This document shows, piece after piece, positions 1 to 6,818 of a stretch of 8,272 nt of DNA (the first letter of the stretch is position 1; the number at the start of each line of letters is the position of its first letter). The position numbers were made by a program, and so were the translations under genes. The DNA lies in the NCBI GenBank assembly GCA_937871985.1, contig CALMPB010000280.1, positions 1-8,272 of the forward strand, written 5' to 3'. A model generated the notes under the pieces. That model was given only the letters and a program-made list of their open reading frames with translations. It ran no database searches and was not told the DNA's origin. The stretch is from an uncultured Burkholderiaceae bacterium (lineage in GTDB: Bacteria; Pseudomonadota; Gammaproteobacteria; Burkholderiales; Burkholderiaceae).

Positions 1-19
1 CACGTTCCCTGAATACCAT
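1..19 (-). CDS. Possible start of a further operon gene, cut by the left edge
   Basis: An ATG at 19-17 (minus strand) opens a frame reading Met-Val-Phe-Arg-Glu-Arg before the window ends. It is preceded by AGGA with an 8-base spacing, a better ribosome-binding site than most genes here have. It lies 17 bases beyond the stop of the glycosyltransferase-like gene, a normal intra-operon spacing. Only six codons are visible, so no product can be proposed, and the call rests on position and the Shine-Dalgarno-like sequence alone. Confidence 0.35.
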
Positions 20-36
20 AATCAAAATCCTAGAAT

Positions 37-1248
37 TTATTTATATCTAAACATGTAGCGCCTGCCCCACAGACCCTGCCACAACGCAAAAATCCCCTTT
101 TTTGCGGAATCCCTTGGCGTCAGCCATGGATTATTGGAATAGAAAGATCTCCGCTTCCTGAATCCCTGATCCGCTATTGATTTCGCCTCTTGGCGCAGGA
201 GAGCCTGCAATGCGCTGCGTTCCATTGGTTTCGGCACATTCAACTCCAGCCATTCAGCACCGGGACGTCGACCGCGCAAAGCCTCTCCCGCGCTCAGGGA
301 TGAATACAAACCGCTGCCGACAAAATACTGATTGCCATTGGCCTTGGAAATACCGAAGTCATCAATGCAAAGAATCGGCTTGTCCATCATCAGACCTTCC
401 ATCAGGGCGGTAGATGAAATCGACCATACTTCATCGCATTCACCGATCAACTGCTCGATCGGCCTGTCCTCCACGGTAAAATTCCTGCGGCCTACTCGCT
501 GAACCTGCGACTCCGTCAGCGCCTTGGCTGAATAACGATGCCGGGAAGCATTAAGCGAACGGGAGCCCTCCGGCCGAAGTACGATCTGGAGATGCATATC
601 CGGATCCTTTTCCTGGCAGTCCGCCAATCTACGGAGCAAATATTCGTAGGCTTTGGCCGATCCGGGGATCCCCGGCTGTTGCACAAACAGCACTCGCCTC
701 TGACCATTTCCCGAATTATCTTGGCGGTATTCCCTTACATAACCCGTTACGACCAGCCTGGGCGGATCGGCCTCCAGCGTATTCAATGTCTCGAGGAATG
801 CCGCGCGATCCGCCTCGCAATTCACCATGACCATATCCATTCCGACACGGCTGAGAATCGCATCCGGGTCATTTCTATCGGTCAGGCCGTTGAAGCCACC
901 AACCAGGACTGGACGAGGCTCCCCAGGCTGGAACTTTTCCTGAATGGCGTACACCGCCTTGACATTCGCCCGGCCACCCAAAGCGATCAAAACTACGTCA
1001 TATCCGCGTAGATCGCGGCCCGCCGCAAATTGGACAGCATTCCTGGACCGATAGACATGCGCGACCTCGGACGAATATCTCCGGGCCAGCGAGCGCTCTG
1101 CCTCGTCGACCACCACCTCAATACAATCGGCGTCGGTCATGAGCTTGGCGAGCGCGACTCCCCATTTCACGCGGGAGTCGTAATCGGACAAAACCAGTAC
1201 TTTCAAAACCATCCCTTGATCAGGCCGTGCACCAAAACGAGCGGCCAT
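37..1248 (-). CDS. Putative GT-B-like glycosyltransferase (DUF6716-like), capsule locus
   Basis: This 403-residue cytoplasmic protein has no signal peptide or membrane segment. It has two Rossmann-like halves. The first opens with a beta-strand and the motif SDYDSRVKWG (21-30), which I recall as typical of DUF6716 putative glycosyltransferases. The second begins near VLFVQQPGIP (187-196), followed by VLRPEG (223-228). The stretch ISSTALMEGLMMDKP (277-291) has the S/T-S-x-x-x-E-G-L form that in GT-B enzymes and KpsC/KpsS-type transferases contacts the nucleotide-sugar phosphates. Together with its place 12 bases after kpsT, this suggests it adds a sugar to the capsule chain or its lipid-linked primer; acceptor and donor are unknown. 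The start is uncertain. The ATG at 1248 is close to kpsT, but Met13 (ATG at 1212) begins right at the first beta-strand. AAGGG sits directly against that second ATG, too close to be a good ribosome-binding site. The C-terminus is basic and aromatic, perhaps membrane-touching. Confidence 0.8.
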   Translation of the reverse strand: MAARFGARPDQGMVLKVLVLSDYDSRVKWGVALAKLMTDADCIEVVVDEAERSLARRYSSEVAHVYRSRNAVQFAAGRDLRGYDVVLIALGGRANVKAVYAIQEKFQPGEPRPVLVGGFNGLTDRNDPDAILSRVGMDMVMVNCEADRAAFLETLNTLEADPPRLVVTGYVREYRQDNSGNGQRRVLFVQQPGIPGSAKAYEYLLRRLADCQEKDPDMHLQIVLRPEGSRSLNASRHRYSAKALTESQVQRVGRRNFTVEDRPIEQLIGECDEVWSISSTALMEGLMMDKPILCIDDFGISKANGNQYFVGSGLYSSLSAGEALRGRRPGAEWLELNVPKPMERSALQALLRQEAKSIADQGFRKRRSFYSNNPWLTPRDSAKKGIFALWQGLWGRRYMFRYK

Positions 1249-1260
1249 GTCGGCAAATCG

Positions 1261-1917
1261 TCATCCGCGCTGATAGGCTTCAATGCCCTTCTCCACGTCC
1301 TCGAACTTTTCAATGGCCCCGTTTTTCAGCAGAAGCACATAATTGCAGAGCTTCCTCACCTGCCCCATGCCGTGAGTGATAAGCAAAATATTTGCGGTGT
1401 TGATCCGGTCATGGAAGGCCTTGGTCGCTTTTTCCCTGAAATGCGCGTCGCCAACCGACATCGCCTCATCGATCAGGTAATAGTCAAAATCGAACGCCAG
1501 ACTCAAGCCGAATGCGAGGCGCGCCCGCATCCCGGATGAGTACGCCTTGACCGGATGGTCGAAATGCGCGCCGATCTCGGCAAAGTCTTCGACATAACGC
1601 AAGACTTCACGCATCCGGGCCCCCTCGGCGCCGTGGACGCGGGCAACGAACTTGACGTTTTCCCTTCCCGTGAGCGAGCCCTGCAATCCTCCGCTCAGCC
1701 CCACCGGCCAGGAAATCGTCTTCTCACTGACGATTTTTCCGCTATCGGGCACATCAATGCCGCCAAGCAGCCTGAGCAATGTCGACTTCCCCGCCCCGTT
1801 ATTGCCGAGAATCGCAACATTCTTTCCGCCAGGAATCGTAAGCGACAGATTCTGGAAAACCGCGATCTTTCCCTTCTTCGTCGCGTAGGACTTGGAAATA
1901 TTGCGCAATTCAATCAT
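1261..1917 (-). CDS. kpsT: Capsular polysaccharide ABC exporter ATP-binding protein KpsT
   Basis: This 218-residue ATPase powers export of the finished capsule polymer across the inner membrane with KpsM. Visible motifs, counted from the chosen start: Walker A GNNGAGKST (38-46), Q-loop region around Gln79 inside GGLQGSLTGREN, signature YSSGM (126-130), Walker B YYLIDEA (146-152) with catalytic Glu151, D-loop near VGD (155-157), and switch His172. The S-S-G-M signature and the GLQGSLTGREN segment are typical of the KpsT/BexA/CtrD branch. The length matches that branch and lacks the C-terminal carbohydrate-binding extension of O-antigen Wzt proteins. I chose ATG 1917 over the open-frame Met 17 codons upstream (1968). 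ATG 1917 gives the standard MIELRNISKSY beginning and makes an ATGA overlap with the kpsM stop, so translation is probably coupled. Confidence 0.96.
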   Translation of the reverse strand: MIELRNISKSYATKKGKIAVFQNLSLTIPGGKNVAILGNNGAGKSTLLRLLGGIDVPDSGKIVSEKTISWPVGLSGGLQGSLTGRENVKFVARVHGAEGARMREVLRYVEDFAEIGAHFDHPVKAYSSGMRARLAFGLSLAFDFDYYLIDEAMSVGDAHFREKATKAFHDRINTANILLITHGMGQVRKLCNYVLLLKNGAIEKFEDVEKGIEAYQRG

Positions 1918-2699
1918 AGGGCGACCAGCTTCAAACGTTGAGCGCGGTACAAAGCCATACCGATGCACAAGGTAACGACGGTTATCGCGACAGCATAGGC
2001 GCCACTGATACCGCGGATCTTCGGATACATGAGAAAATTACTCGCGCGCATCCCGTCAATAATATGCAGCAGCGGATTCCAAGTCATCCAGTCCAGAATC
2101 TGGGGTGGAAGAATCCAGATAGGAATAATGATTCCAGACAAGAGATACAGCGGCATATATGAAAGCCGGATAAACGTTTTCGATTCCGGCACGGCTTCGC
2201 CAATCACACAGAATATCAGCGCCAGGCCAAAGGAAAAGAGCACTCCTATTCCAAGAAAGAAAAACCATTCCAGAGGATGATGGATAGCCACATCGTATCC
2301 ACCCCAAAATCCCAAAGCGAAAATGACGACCAGATAAATGCAAGCCATCAATGCGCATTCCACGATGGCGCGCGCCACGATGGTGTCGAATGGCTTGATC
2401 TGGCGATAGGAAAACAAGGCCTTATTGGCGCTTGTCGCCTCCATGCCCTTCAACGCAATGTTCTTGAAAAGCAGGAACGGAATGACCCCCGAGACGAGAA
2501 ACATGGGCAAGTCCACGCCGTAATTCCGATGCGCGCGCAGGACGGTATATATCGAGATCATCACGACAATATGCGCCAACGGCTCGAACACGAACCAGAA
2601 TGCGCCAAGCCTGTTCGCGCCGAACTTCCCCCGAACCTCTCTGAGGATAAGGGCAAATATCACCGCTCGGGATATCTTGAAAGGTCCGCGTTTATTCAT
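1914..2699 (-). CDS. kpsM: Capsular polysaccharide ABC exporter permease KpsM
   Basis: This 261-residue integral inner-membrane protein of the ABC-2 permease family forms the channel half of the capsule exporter and is the partner of KpsT. About six hydrophobic helices are visible, near residues 33-54, 63-80, 108-131, 143-167, 178-198 and 232-251. They follow a short basic amphipathic N-terminus. The late motif WNPLLHIIDGMR (207-218) is the conserved N-P-x-x-H-x-I-x-x-x-R region of KpsM/BexB/CtrC proteins. Length agrees with the family (about 260). The gene starts 29 bases after the OPX gene stop without a clear Shine-Dalgarno sequence. It ends inside the kpsT start (ATGA overlap), as expected for subunits made in equal amounts. 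Confidence 0.96.
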   Translation of the reverse strand: MNKRGPFKISRAVIFALILREVRGKFGANRLGAFWFVFEPLAHIVVMISIYTVLRAHRNYGVDLPMFLVSGVIPFLLFKNIALKGMEATSANKALFSYRQIKPFDTIVARAIVECALMACIYLVVIFALGFWGGYDVAIHHPLEWFFFLGIGVLFSFGLALIFCVIGEAVPESKTFIRLSYMPLYLLSGIIIPIWILPPQILDWMTWNPLLHIIDGMRASNFLMYPKIRGISGAYAVAITVVTLCIGMALYRAQRLKLVAL

Positions 2700-2728
2700 G
2701 AGAAAAGATCAATGCCACTGCGCCAAAG

Positions 2729-3874
2729 TCAGAAGCCGGTATGCACCGTACGGCCAAGAACCAATACCTGGACAATCGGAGAAATAATCTTCTGCCATTC
2801 GTACACAGCCGCATTGGTCACATAGACTGCGTCTTCGGGTTGCACGAGGAACTGCCTGGCCAGGAAAATCGCCTCCGGATTCTTCATATTCAAACGAAAT
2901 ACTTCGGCCTCAGGCTTGCCGTCGGCGCTATCTGCAGCCGGCTCGTTCAGGCGAAATACAAAAACACCGCTGGCGTCCGACGCGCTTTCGCGCAATCCCC
3001 CCGCAACCCCGAGTACTTCAAGCAGGCTGGGATTATTCGAAGGCAAGTCATGCAACCCCGGTTGCGTAACCGCCCCCATGGCCACAAACCGCTTCCGCGC
3101 CCGTTCCAGGATGATCTCGGAATTTGGAGGGACAATCTCGTTGCGCCCCGACAGTAGCTCCTCATAATTGAAGCTGCGTGCTTCCTGACCGGTGCGCAAC
3201 ACGACGCGAATCAAATGCGGCTCAAGAACCGGCCCCCCTGCGCGGTTTACAGCATCCAGAAGCGTAAGCGGCCCCTGAAGCGCAGAGAATCTCCCCGGCG
3301 ACTTCACTGCCCCGGCGACCAGGACCGAACCCGACAGGTCACCAACCAGCTCGACGTGTACTTGAGCTTGGCCGCTGGCCAGCCCGCGCACACTCTTGGC
3401 GATGATCTGTTCCACTTCCGGCAGCGTCGCTCCCTTCACGTTCCGGCTACCAACATAGGGCAGCGAAATCCGACCCGACGAGTCCACGCGCACGTTGTCA
3501 AAAACGGTGCCGCCCAACGCAAGCGGCGCGAACACCCGTTTTTCCATGCCGCTATCGTCGGTGATCATCACCTTCAACACGTCGCCTGGCACCAGCCTCA
3601 CTTCCGGCATGCTGGTCGGGGCAACCGAACGATTCAGCTCACGCTCTGGTGGGCGCATGTAGGGAGCGATTGTCGTCGCCGACAAGTCCACAAGCTTGTA
3701 TTGCGACGTATCGGCATGCCACGAGATGGCGTCGATAGAGGGGCCGGCTGCAGACAGGATGCTGCCTGCGCAACCGCCAAGCATGATCGACAGCCCTGCG
3801 ATAAGGGCCGAACGAAGTATGAAGCGCTTGCCATTCAACGAAGGCAATTGCGGGGAGTTATCTGCTGCGAACAT
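2729..3874 (-). CDS. Outer-membrane polysaccharide export lipoprotein (OPX; CtrA/BexD/Wza type)
   Basis: This 381-residue protein is the outer-membrane end of the capsule export channel. A basic n-region (GKRF, residues 15-18) and hydrophobic stretch end in a lipobox LGGC, so Cys35 is the predicted lipidated residue. Ala at the next position is compatible with outer-membrane sorting. A polysaccharide-export (PES) domain starts around LVPGDVL (94-100). Two SLBB-type repeats follow, near 173-204 (VAGAVKSPGRF then TLLDAVNRAGG) and 262-294 (AMGAVTQPGLHDL then LLEVLGVAGGL). A C-terminal amphipathic segment ends in Phe, as expected for the membrane-crossing helix of this family. At 381 residues it matches CtrA/BexD/Wza (about 380-390) rather than E. 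coli KpsD (about 560), so I do not assign kpsD. The ATG lies 26 bases after the kpsE stop and directly follows six A bases. No Shine-Dalgarno sequence is evident. Confidence 0.93.
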   Translation of the reverse strand: MFAADNSPQLPSLNGKRFILRSALIAGLSIMLGGCAGSILSAAGPSIDAISWHADTSQYKLVDLSATTIAPYMRPPERELNRSVAPTSMPEVRLVPGDVLKVMITDDSGMEKRVFAPLALGGTVFDNVRVDSSGRISLPYVGSRNVKGATLPEVEQIIAKSVRGLASGQAQVHVELVGDLSGSVLVAGAVKSPGRFSALQGPLTLLDAVNRAGGPVLEPHLIRVVLRTGQEARSFNYEELLSGRNEIVPPNSEIILERARKRFVAMGAVTQPGLHDLPSNNPSLLEVLGVAGGLRESASDASGVFVFRLNEPAADSADGKPEAEVFRLNMKNPEAIFLARQFLVQPEDAVYVTNAAVYEWQKIISPIVQVLVLGRTVHTGF

Positions 3875-3900
3875 TTTTTTGTATTGGGTCGGAATGGGCT

Positions 3901-5004
3901 CTAGTCACGATGGTCTTCAATCGTCGCAATAATGAATCGCGCGATGCCATACAGCAGGAGCAGAACTATGAAGATCGTAAGCAGGTTGTAGTAGCGGCGT
4001 GGATAGAGCGCCTCTTCCGGCTTATTCGGGCTGACAATGGTGACGAGGCTCCGGATCTTCTTGCTGGCCTCGACACGCGCCGTTTCGACCGCACTAACCG
4101 CAAACTTATAAGCTTCCTCGGAAATTCCCGCGTCGATTGCCAGATTGCGATACTTCGCAGCGATCACGTTCAACTGCTCTCCGTCCGCCTGCGAAACCAA
4201 ACGCTTTCCTTCGGCCTCCACCTGCTGCTCCAGCGCGCGGATGCGAATACGTTGCTGCTTGACCTGCGGGCTATCTCCGTTCAAGCTTGCCTGCATTGCC
4301 TTCAGCGCAGCTCTTTCCCGCGTCAACTCAGCCTCGAGCTCAGTAATAACGCCTGCGCGCGCCTGCGCAGCCGCTTGAGCATCAAGAAGCTTGTTTGCGC
4401 TCTGAAACTTGATCATTTCATCACGCCGGTGCTCATAAACACTGCGCGCATTGGCCAGCTCAGCCTGGGCAAATCTCATCTGTTCCCGCGCCATGCGGTG
4501 AGACAATTCATTAACAAACCGCTCGCTTTCCGCGAGAATGGCCTTGAGCACCTCTTGCGCGAACACATGATCGAACGCCTGCACCTCGACTTCGAGCAAG
4601 CCAGTCTGCTCGTCGAAATATGCCGAGACCATGCGCCGGTAATAATCCAGCAACTCTTCTTGCGATGTGTTTGAATTCAACCAGTAAATAGGGTCGCGCC
4701 ATCTGCCGGCATAATGCTCACTCCACTTGAGCTTGGCCTGCAGAACATTCAGCATATCCATGGAGGTTATGAACTCACGCAAGAACAGCGTTTCTTCACG
4801 TGAAGTGGGATTTACGCCGCCGAGCATCACTGCCAGCCCGGGCAATTGAGGCGCATCATGGGCCCCCGCTTGCCGCACGGTAACCTGTGCAATGCTCACA
4901 TAGCGATCAAGAGCGAAAAAGCTGTAATACAGCAGAGCAAGAATCATCGGAATTCCGACGAGTACGCAGGCCAATCGCGTAGTTTTAAGCGTTCTAAAAA
5001 GCAT
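3901..5004 (-). CDS. kpsE: Capsule export inner-membrane adaptor, BexC/CtrB/KpsE family
   Basis: This 367-residue polysaccharide co-polymerase-type protein bridges the KpsMT transporter and the outer-membrane OPX protein across the periplasm. The N-terminal membrane helix lies at about 11-31 and the C-terminal one at about 339-360, leaving a large periplasmic domain between. Residues about 155-290 are rich in Ala, Glu, Arg and Gln in heptad-like spacing and should form long coiled coils. The family motif P-N-K-P-E-E-A-x-Y-P-R-R (326-337) sits just before the second membrane helix. The length fits the family (about 360-390). It is the first of the export genes, 161 bases after the upstream coding unit, followed at 26 bases by the OPX gene. 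The ATG at 5004 is preceded by a purine-rich AAAGAAAA run instead of a clear Shine-Dalgarno sequence. Confidence 0.95.
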   Translation of the reverse strand: MLFRTLKTTRLACVLVGIPMILALLYYSFFALDRYVSIAQVTVRQAGAHDAPQLPGLAVMLGGVNPTSREETLFLREFITSMDMLNVLQAKLKWSEHYAGRWRDPIYWLNSNTSQEELLDYYRRMVSAYFDEQTGLLEVEVQAFDHVFAQEVLKAILAESERFVNELSHRMAREQMRFAQAELANARSVYEHRRDEMIKFQSANKLLDAQAAAQARAGVITELEAELTRERAALKAMQASLNGDSPQVKQQRIRIRALEQQVEAEGKRLVSQADGEQLNVIAAKYRNLAIDAGISEEAYKFAVSAVETARVEASKKIRSLVTIVSPNKPEEALYPRRYYNLLTIFIVLLLLYGIARFIIATIEDHRD

Positions 5005-5165
5005 TTTTCTTTATTTCAAAATATGCAAAATACTGCGATCATTGCGAAATTTGGTTGAATTATTGCTTTTCAATTAATCGATCGGCGCAAAGGGGCTGAT
5101 TGTACCGGCAATCCTCCTGCGGGCTGTTACGCATGTAGGATCTTGAATTAAGCAAACGCTGTATT
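5005..5165 (-). promoter_or_regulatory. AT-rich leader upstream of kpsE, candidate internal promoter region
   Basis: This is the only sizeable gap between genes (161 bp), in an otherwise tightly packed set. The 76 bp nearest kpsE (5005-5080) contain about 20 G/C bases (26%), against about 51% in the rest of the gap and higher in the genes. A 7-bp direct repeat TATTTTG occurs at 5032-5026 and 5023-5017. A short inverted repeat GATTG-6-CAATC lies at 5098-5113. I tried several -35/-10 pairings; none matched both hexamers with good spacing, so I name no promoter boxes. No G/C stem followed by a U-run was found, so transcription from the upstream genes may read through. Function as a promoter or leader is inferred from composition and position. 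Confidence 0.4.
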
Positions 5166-6818
5166 TTATTGCAGAATGTATCTTTGCTCATTTTGTCCAA
5201 ATATACTTGGTGTTCTCAGGCATTCCGCCCTTACGCCGGCGGCCTCCAGGTGCGTGAAGGGCAAATCGCCAATCTGAAGGCCGCGCGCGATGGCCGCCTT
5301 GGCCCCATCTGAACGCCACACGACATAGTCCGTCTGGCCTTCCGGCGGGCCCAGTGCCCGGTACACGCCGGACATGATCGGGACATGATCTCCAAAGAGG
5401 CACAGCGCGCCAGCCTGCCCGCGCGCCAGCAGAGCCCTCCTCAGCGCGCCGAACATTGCGTCGGCATTGCGCAAATGCCGGGCATAGGCGACCAGATCGC
5501 GGCACCCATCCGGCACGGGGGCTTCAAAGACATCCTCCGCATCATCCGGATCCACGCTCTCCCAATGCAGCGGTCCGTGGTTCTCCATCGTGATCACATG
5601 CACGTACACCGGCTGACCGGATCGCGCCTGCAACAGCCTGGTCACATAATCTCCCAATGCCCGGTCGCCAACATATGGGCCGTCCTTCTTCGCGTCCTGA
5701 AACGCTTCGATACCGACAAATTCGTCAAATCCCAGCAGCGGTAACACCTTGTCCCGCCGATAGAAGCTGCGATGATACGGATGCACACAGATGGTCCGGT
5801 AACCCAGCGAGCGCAAATATGACGCGATCGTCGGAAAACCTTGCGCCGAAGCCAGCTTCCGATACGGGTTGTATTGATGGATGCCCAGCGCATCCGCCGT
5901 CATGCCGCTGAGGAACGCAAATTCCGTGCGCACCGTGTTCGCCCCCCAAGCCGCCACTTTCAACTGCCCGTGCGCGGCGGCCTCCGACTTGAGCAGGTCG
6001 AAGTTGGCCAGGATGTCTTGGCGCAGCAACTGCGGATATGCGCGCCGGGCGTCGAAGAAGGACTCGCTCTGGATGACGATGAGGTCCGGAAGCGGATCCG
6101 GCAAGGCTTCAGGCGGCTTGGCGTTGGCGAACGGAGCGCTTGCGCGCAATTCAGCGGTGGATTGGCGTTCGCTACGGCCATAGGCCCACAGTGCCGCGAT
6201 CAATCCAAGACGCCGCAAGTCCTCTGACGCATCGAAGGCAACGGGATTGCGTCTGCCCGTCAGAATGGCCAAGACCAGACCCGCAGCCGCCAGCGCCAAA
6301 GTATGCGCAAAGAACGGCACGACCGGAGCCGTCGGATCGAACATGTTTTCCTGCGGCAGTTCGGCAAACGACACCAGCCAGATTCCTGCTCCGGCCGTGA
6401 CCGAATCTTCCAACACCAGCCCCGCCCACAAGGCGGCGCCGTACCCTCCCCCCGCGGCCAGCGCCCGCATCAAACCAAAGAACGGCAAATAGAGCCGGGG
6501 GTGTTTGATGGCGTCAGTGAAGTACTCGAAGTCCGGATAGACGAAGGGTTCACGCAAGGCGTGGTACTTGGCGTTGCTGACCAGCACGATGAGCAGCTGG
6601 ATCGCCAGCACGTTGGCCACGCCGAAATACGGGCGCCGGAACAGCGCCAGTTCCAGCGCGAAGGCCAGTGTCCAGACGCCCACGTGCACGCCGATCGCGG
6701 CGGCCGGCCGGCGCCATGGCGCCACGGGCCGGGGAACCAGCAGGAGTTCGACCGCCCACGACAACGCCAGCCCGATCAAATACGGCGGCAGCAGCGGTAT
6801 CCAGAACGCCTCAATCAC
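5166..6818 (-). CDS. Membrane-anchored LTA-synthase/sulfatase-superfamily protein, capsule-associated
   Basis: This 550-residue protein has about five hydrophobic segments in the N-terminal 190 residues (near 7-29, 40-60, 64-82, 112-135, 170-187), then an alkaline-phosphatase-like catalytic domain predicted in the periplasm. Family motifs are present in order: PDLIVIQSES (244-253; Glu252 a metal ligand), GANTVRTEF (292-300; Thr295 in the place of the catalytic threonine of LtaS), VHVITMENHGPLH (406-418; His414), and FGDHVP (475-480; Asp477 and His478 as metal ligands). Relatives (LtaS, OpgB, phosphoethanolamine transferases) move phosphoglycerol or phosphoethanolamine from phospholipids to a glycan. 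A similar decoration of the capsule is a reasonable inference; the donor is not shown by sequence. It starts with GTG at 6818, forming an 8-bp overlap (GTGATTGA) with the SDR stop. A GTG start is required, because the next in-frame Met is beyond residue 100 and would delete the first membrane helices. Confidence 0.87.
   Translation of the reverse strand: MIEAFWIPLLPPYLIGLALSWAVELLLVPRPVAPWRRPAAAIGVHVGVWTLAFALELALFRRPYFGVANVLAIQLLIVLVSNAKYHALREPFVYPDFEYFTDAIKHPRLYLPFFGLMRALAAGGGYGAALWAGLVLEDSVTAGAGIWLVSFAELPQENMFDPTAPVVPFFAHTLALAAAGLVLAILTGRRNPVAFDASEDLRRLGLIAALWAYGRSERQSTAELRASAPFANAKPPEALPDPLPDLIVIQSESFFDARRAYPQLLRQDILANFDLLKSEAAAHGQLKVAAWGANTVRTEFAFLSGMTADALGIHQYNPYRKLASAQGFPTIASYLRSLGYRTICVHPYHRSFYRRDKVLPLLGFDEFVGIEAFQDAKKDGPYVGDRALGDYVTRLLQARSGQPVYVHVITMENHGPLHWESVDPDDAEDVFEAPVPDGCRDLVAYARHLRNADAMFGALRRALLARGQAGALCLFGDHVPIMSGVYRALGPPEGQTDYVVWRSDGAKAAIARGLQIGDLPFTHLEAAGVRAECLRTPSIFGQNEQRYILQ

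Noticed and set aside
88..120. CCCC/TTTTTT/GGG-like stretch resembling a terminator
   Set aside because: It is inside the coding region (residues near RDSAKKGIF) and does not form a stable stem followed by a U-run in the direction of transcription.
406..413. GGCGGTAG, identical to the ops/JUMPStart core found before some capsule operons
   Set aside because: It lies on the plus strand, opposite to transcription, within the glycosyltransferase-like coding region. An 8-base match here is best taken as chance.
1531..1545. KpsT signature reads YSSGM instead of LSGGQ
   Set aside because: This looked odd at first, but S-S-G-M is normal for the KpsT/BexA polysaccharide-exporter ATPases, so it is not a defect.
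1918..1968. Upstream start for kpsT at 1968 adding 17 residues
   Set aside because: The extension lies wholly within kpsM coding sequence and precedes the conserved MIELRNISKSY beginning; the ATGA overlap start at 1917 is better.
3215..4674. Two plus-strand open frames (229 and 254 codons) opposite the OPX and kpsE genes
   Set aside because: Both are antisense shadows of genes with full family features; the products are Arg/His/Gln-rich and resemble no protein family.
5111..5145. ATCCT...AGGAT inverted repeat between the LTA-synthase-like gene and kpsE
   Set aside because: The arms pair over only five bases with a loop of about 21 and no following U-run, so it is not a credible terminator.
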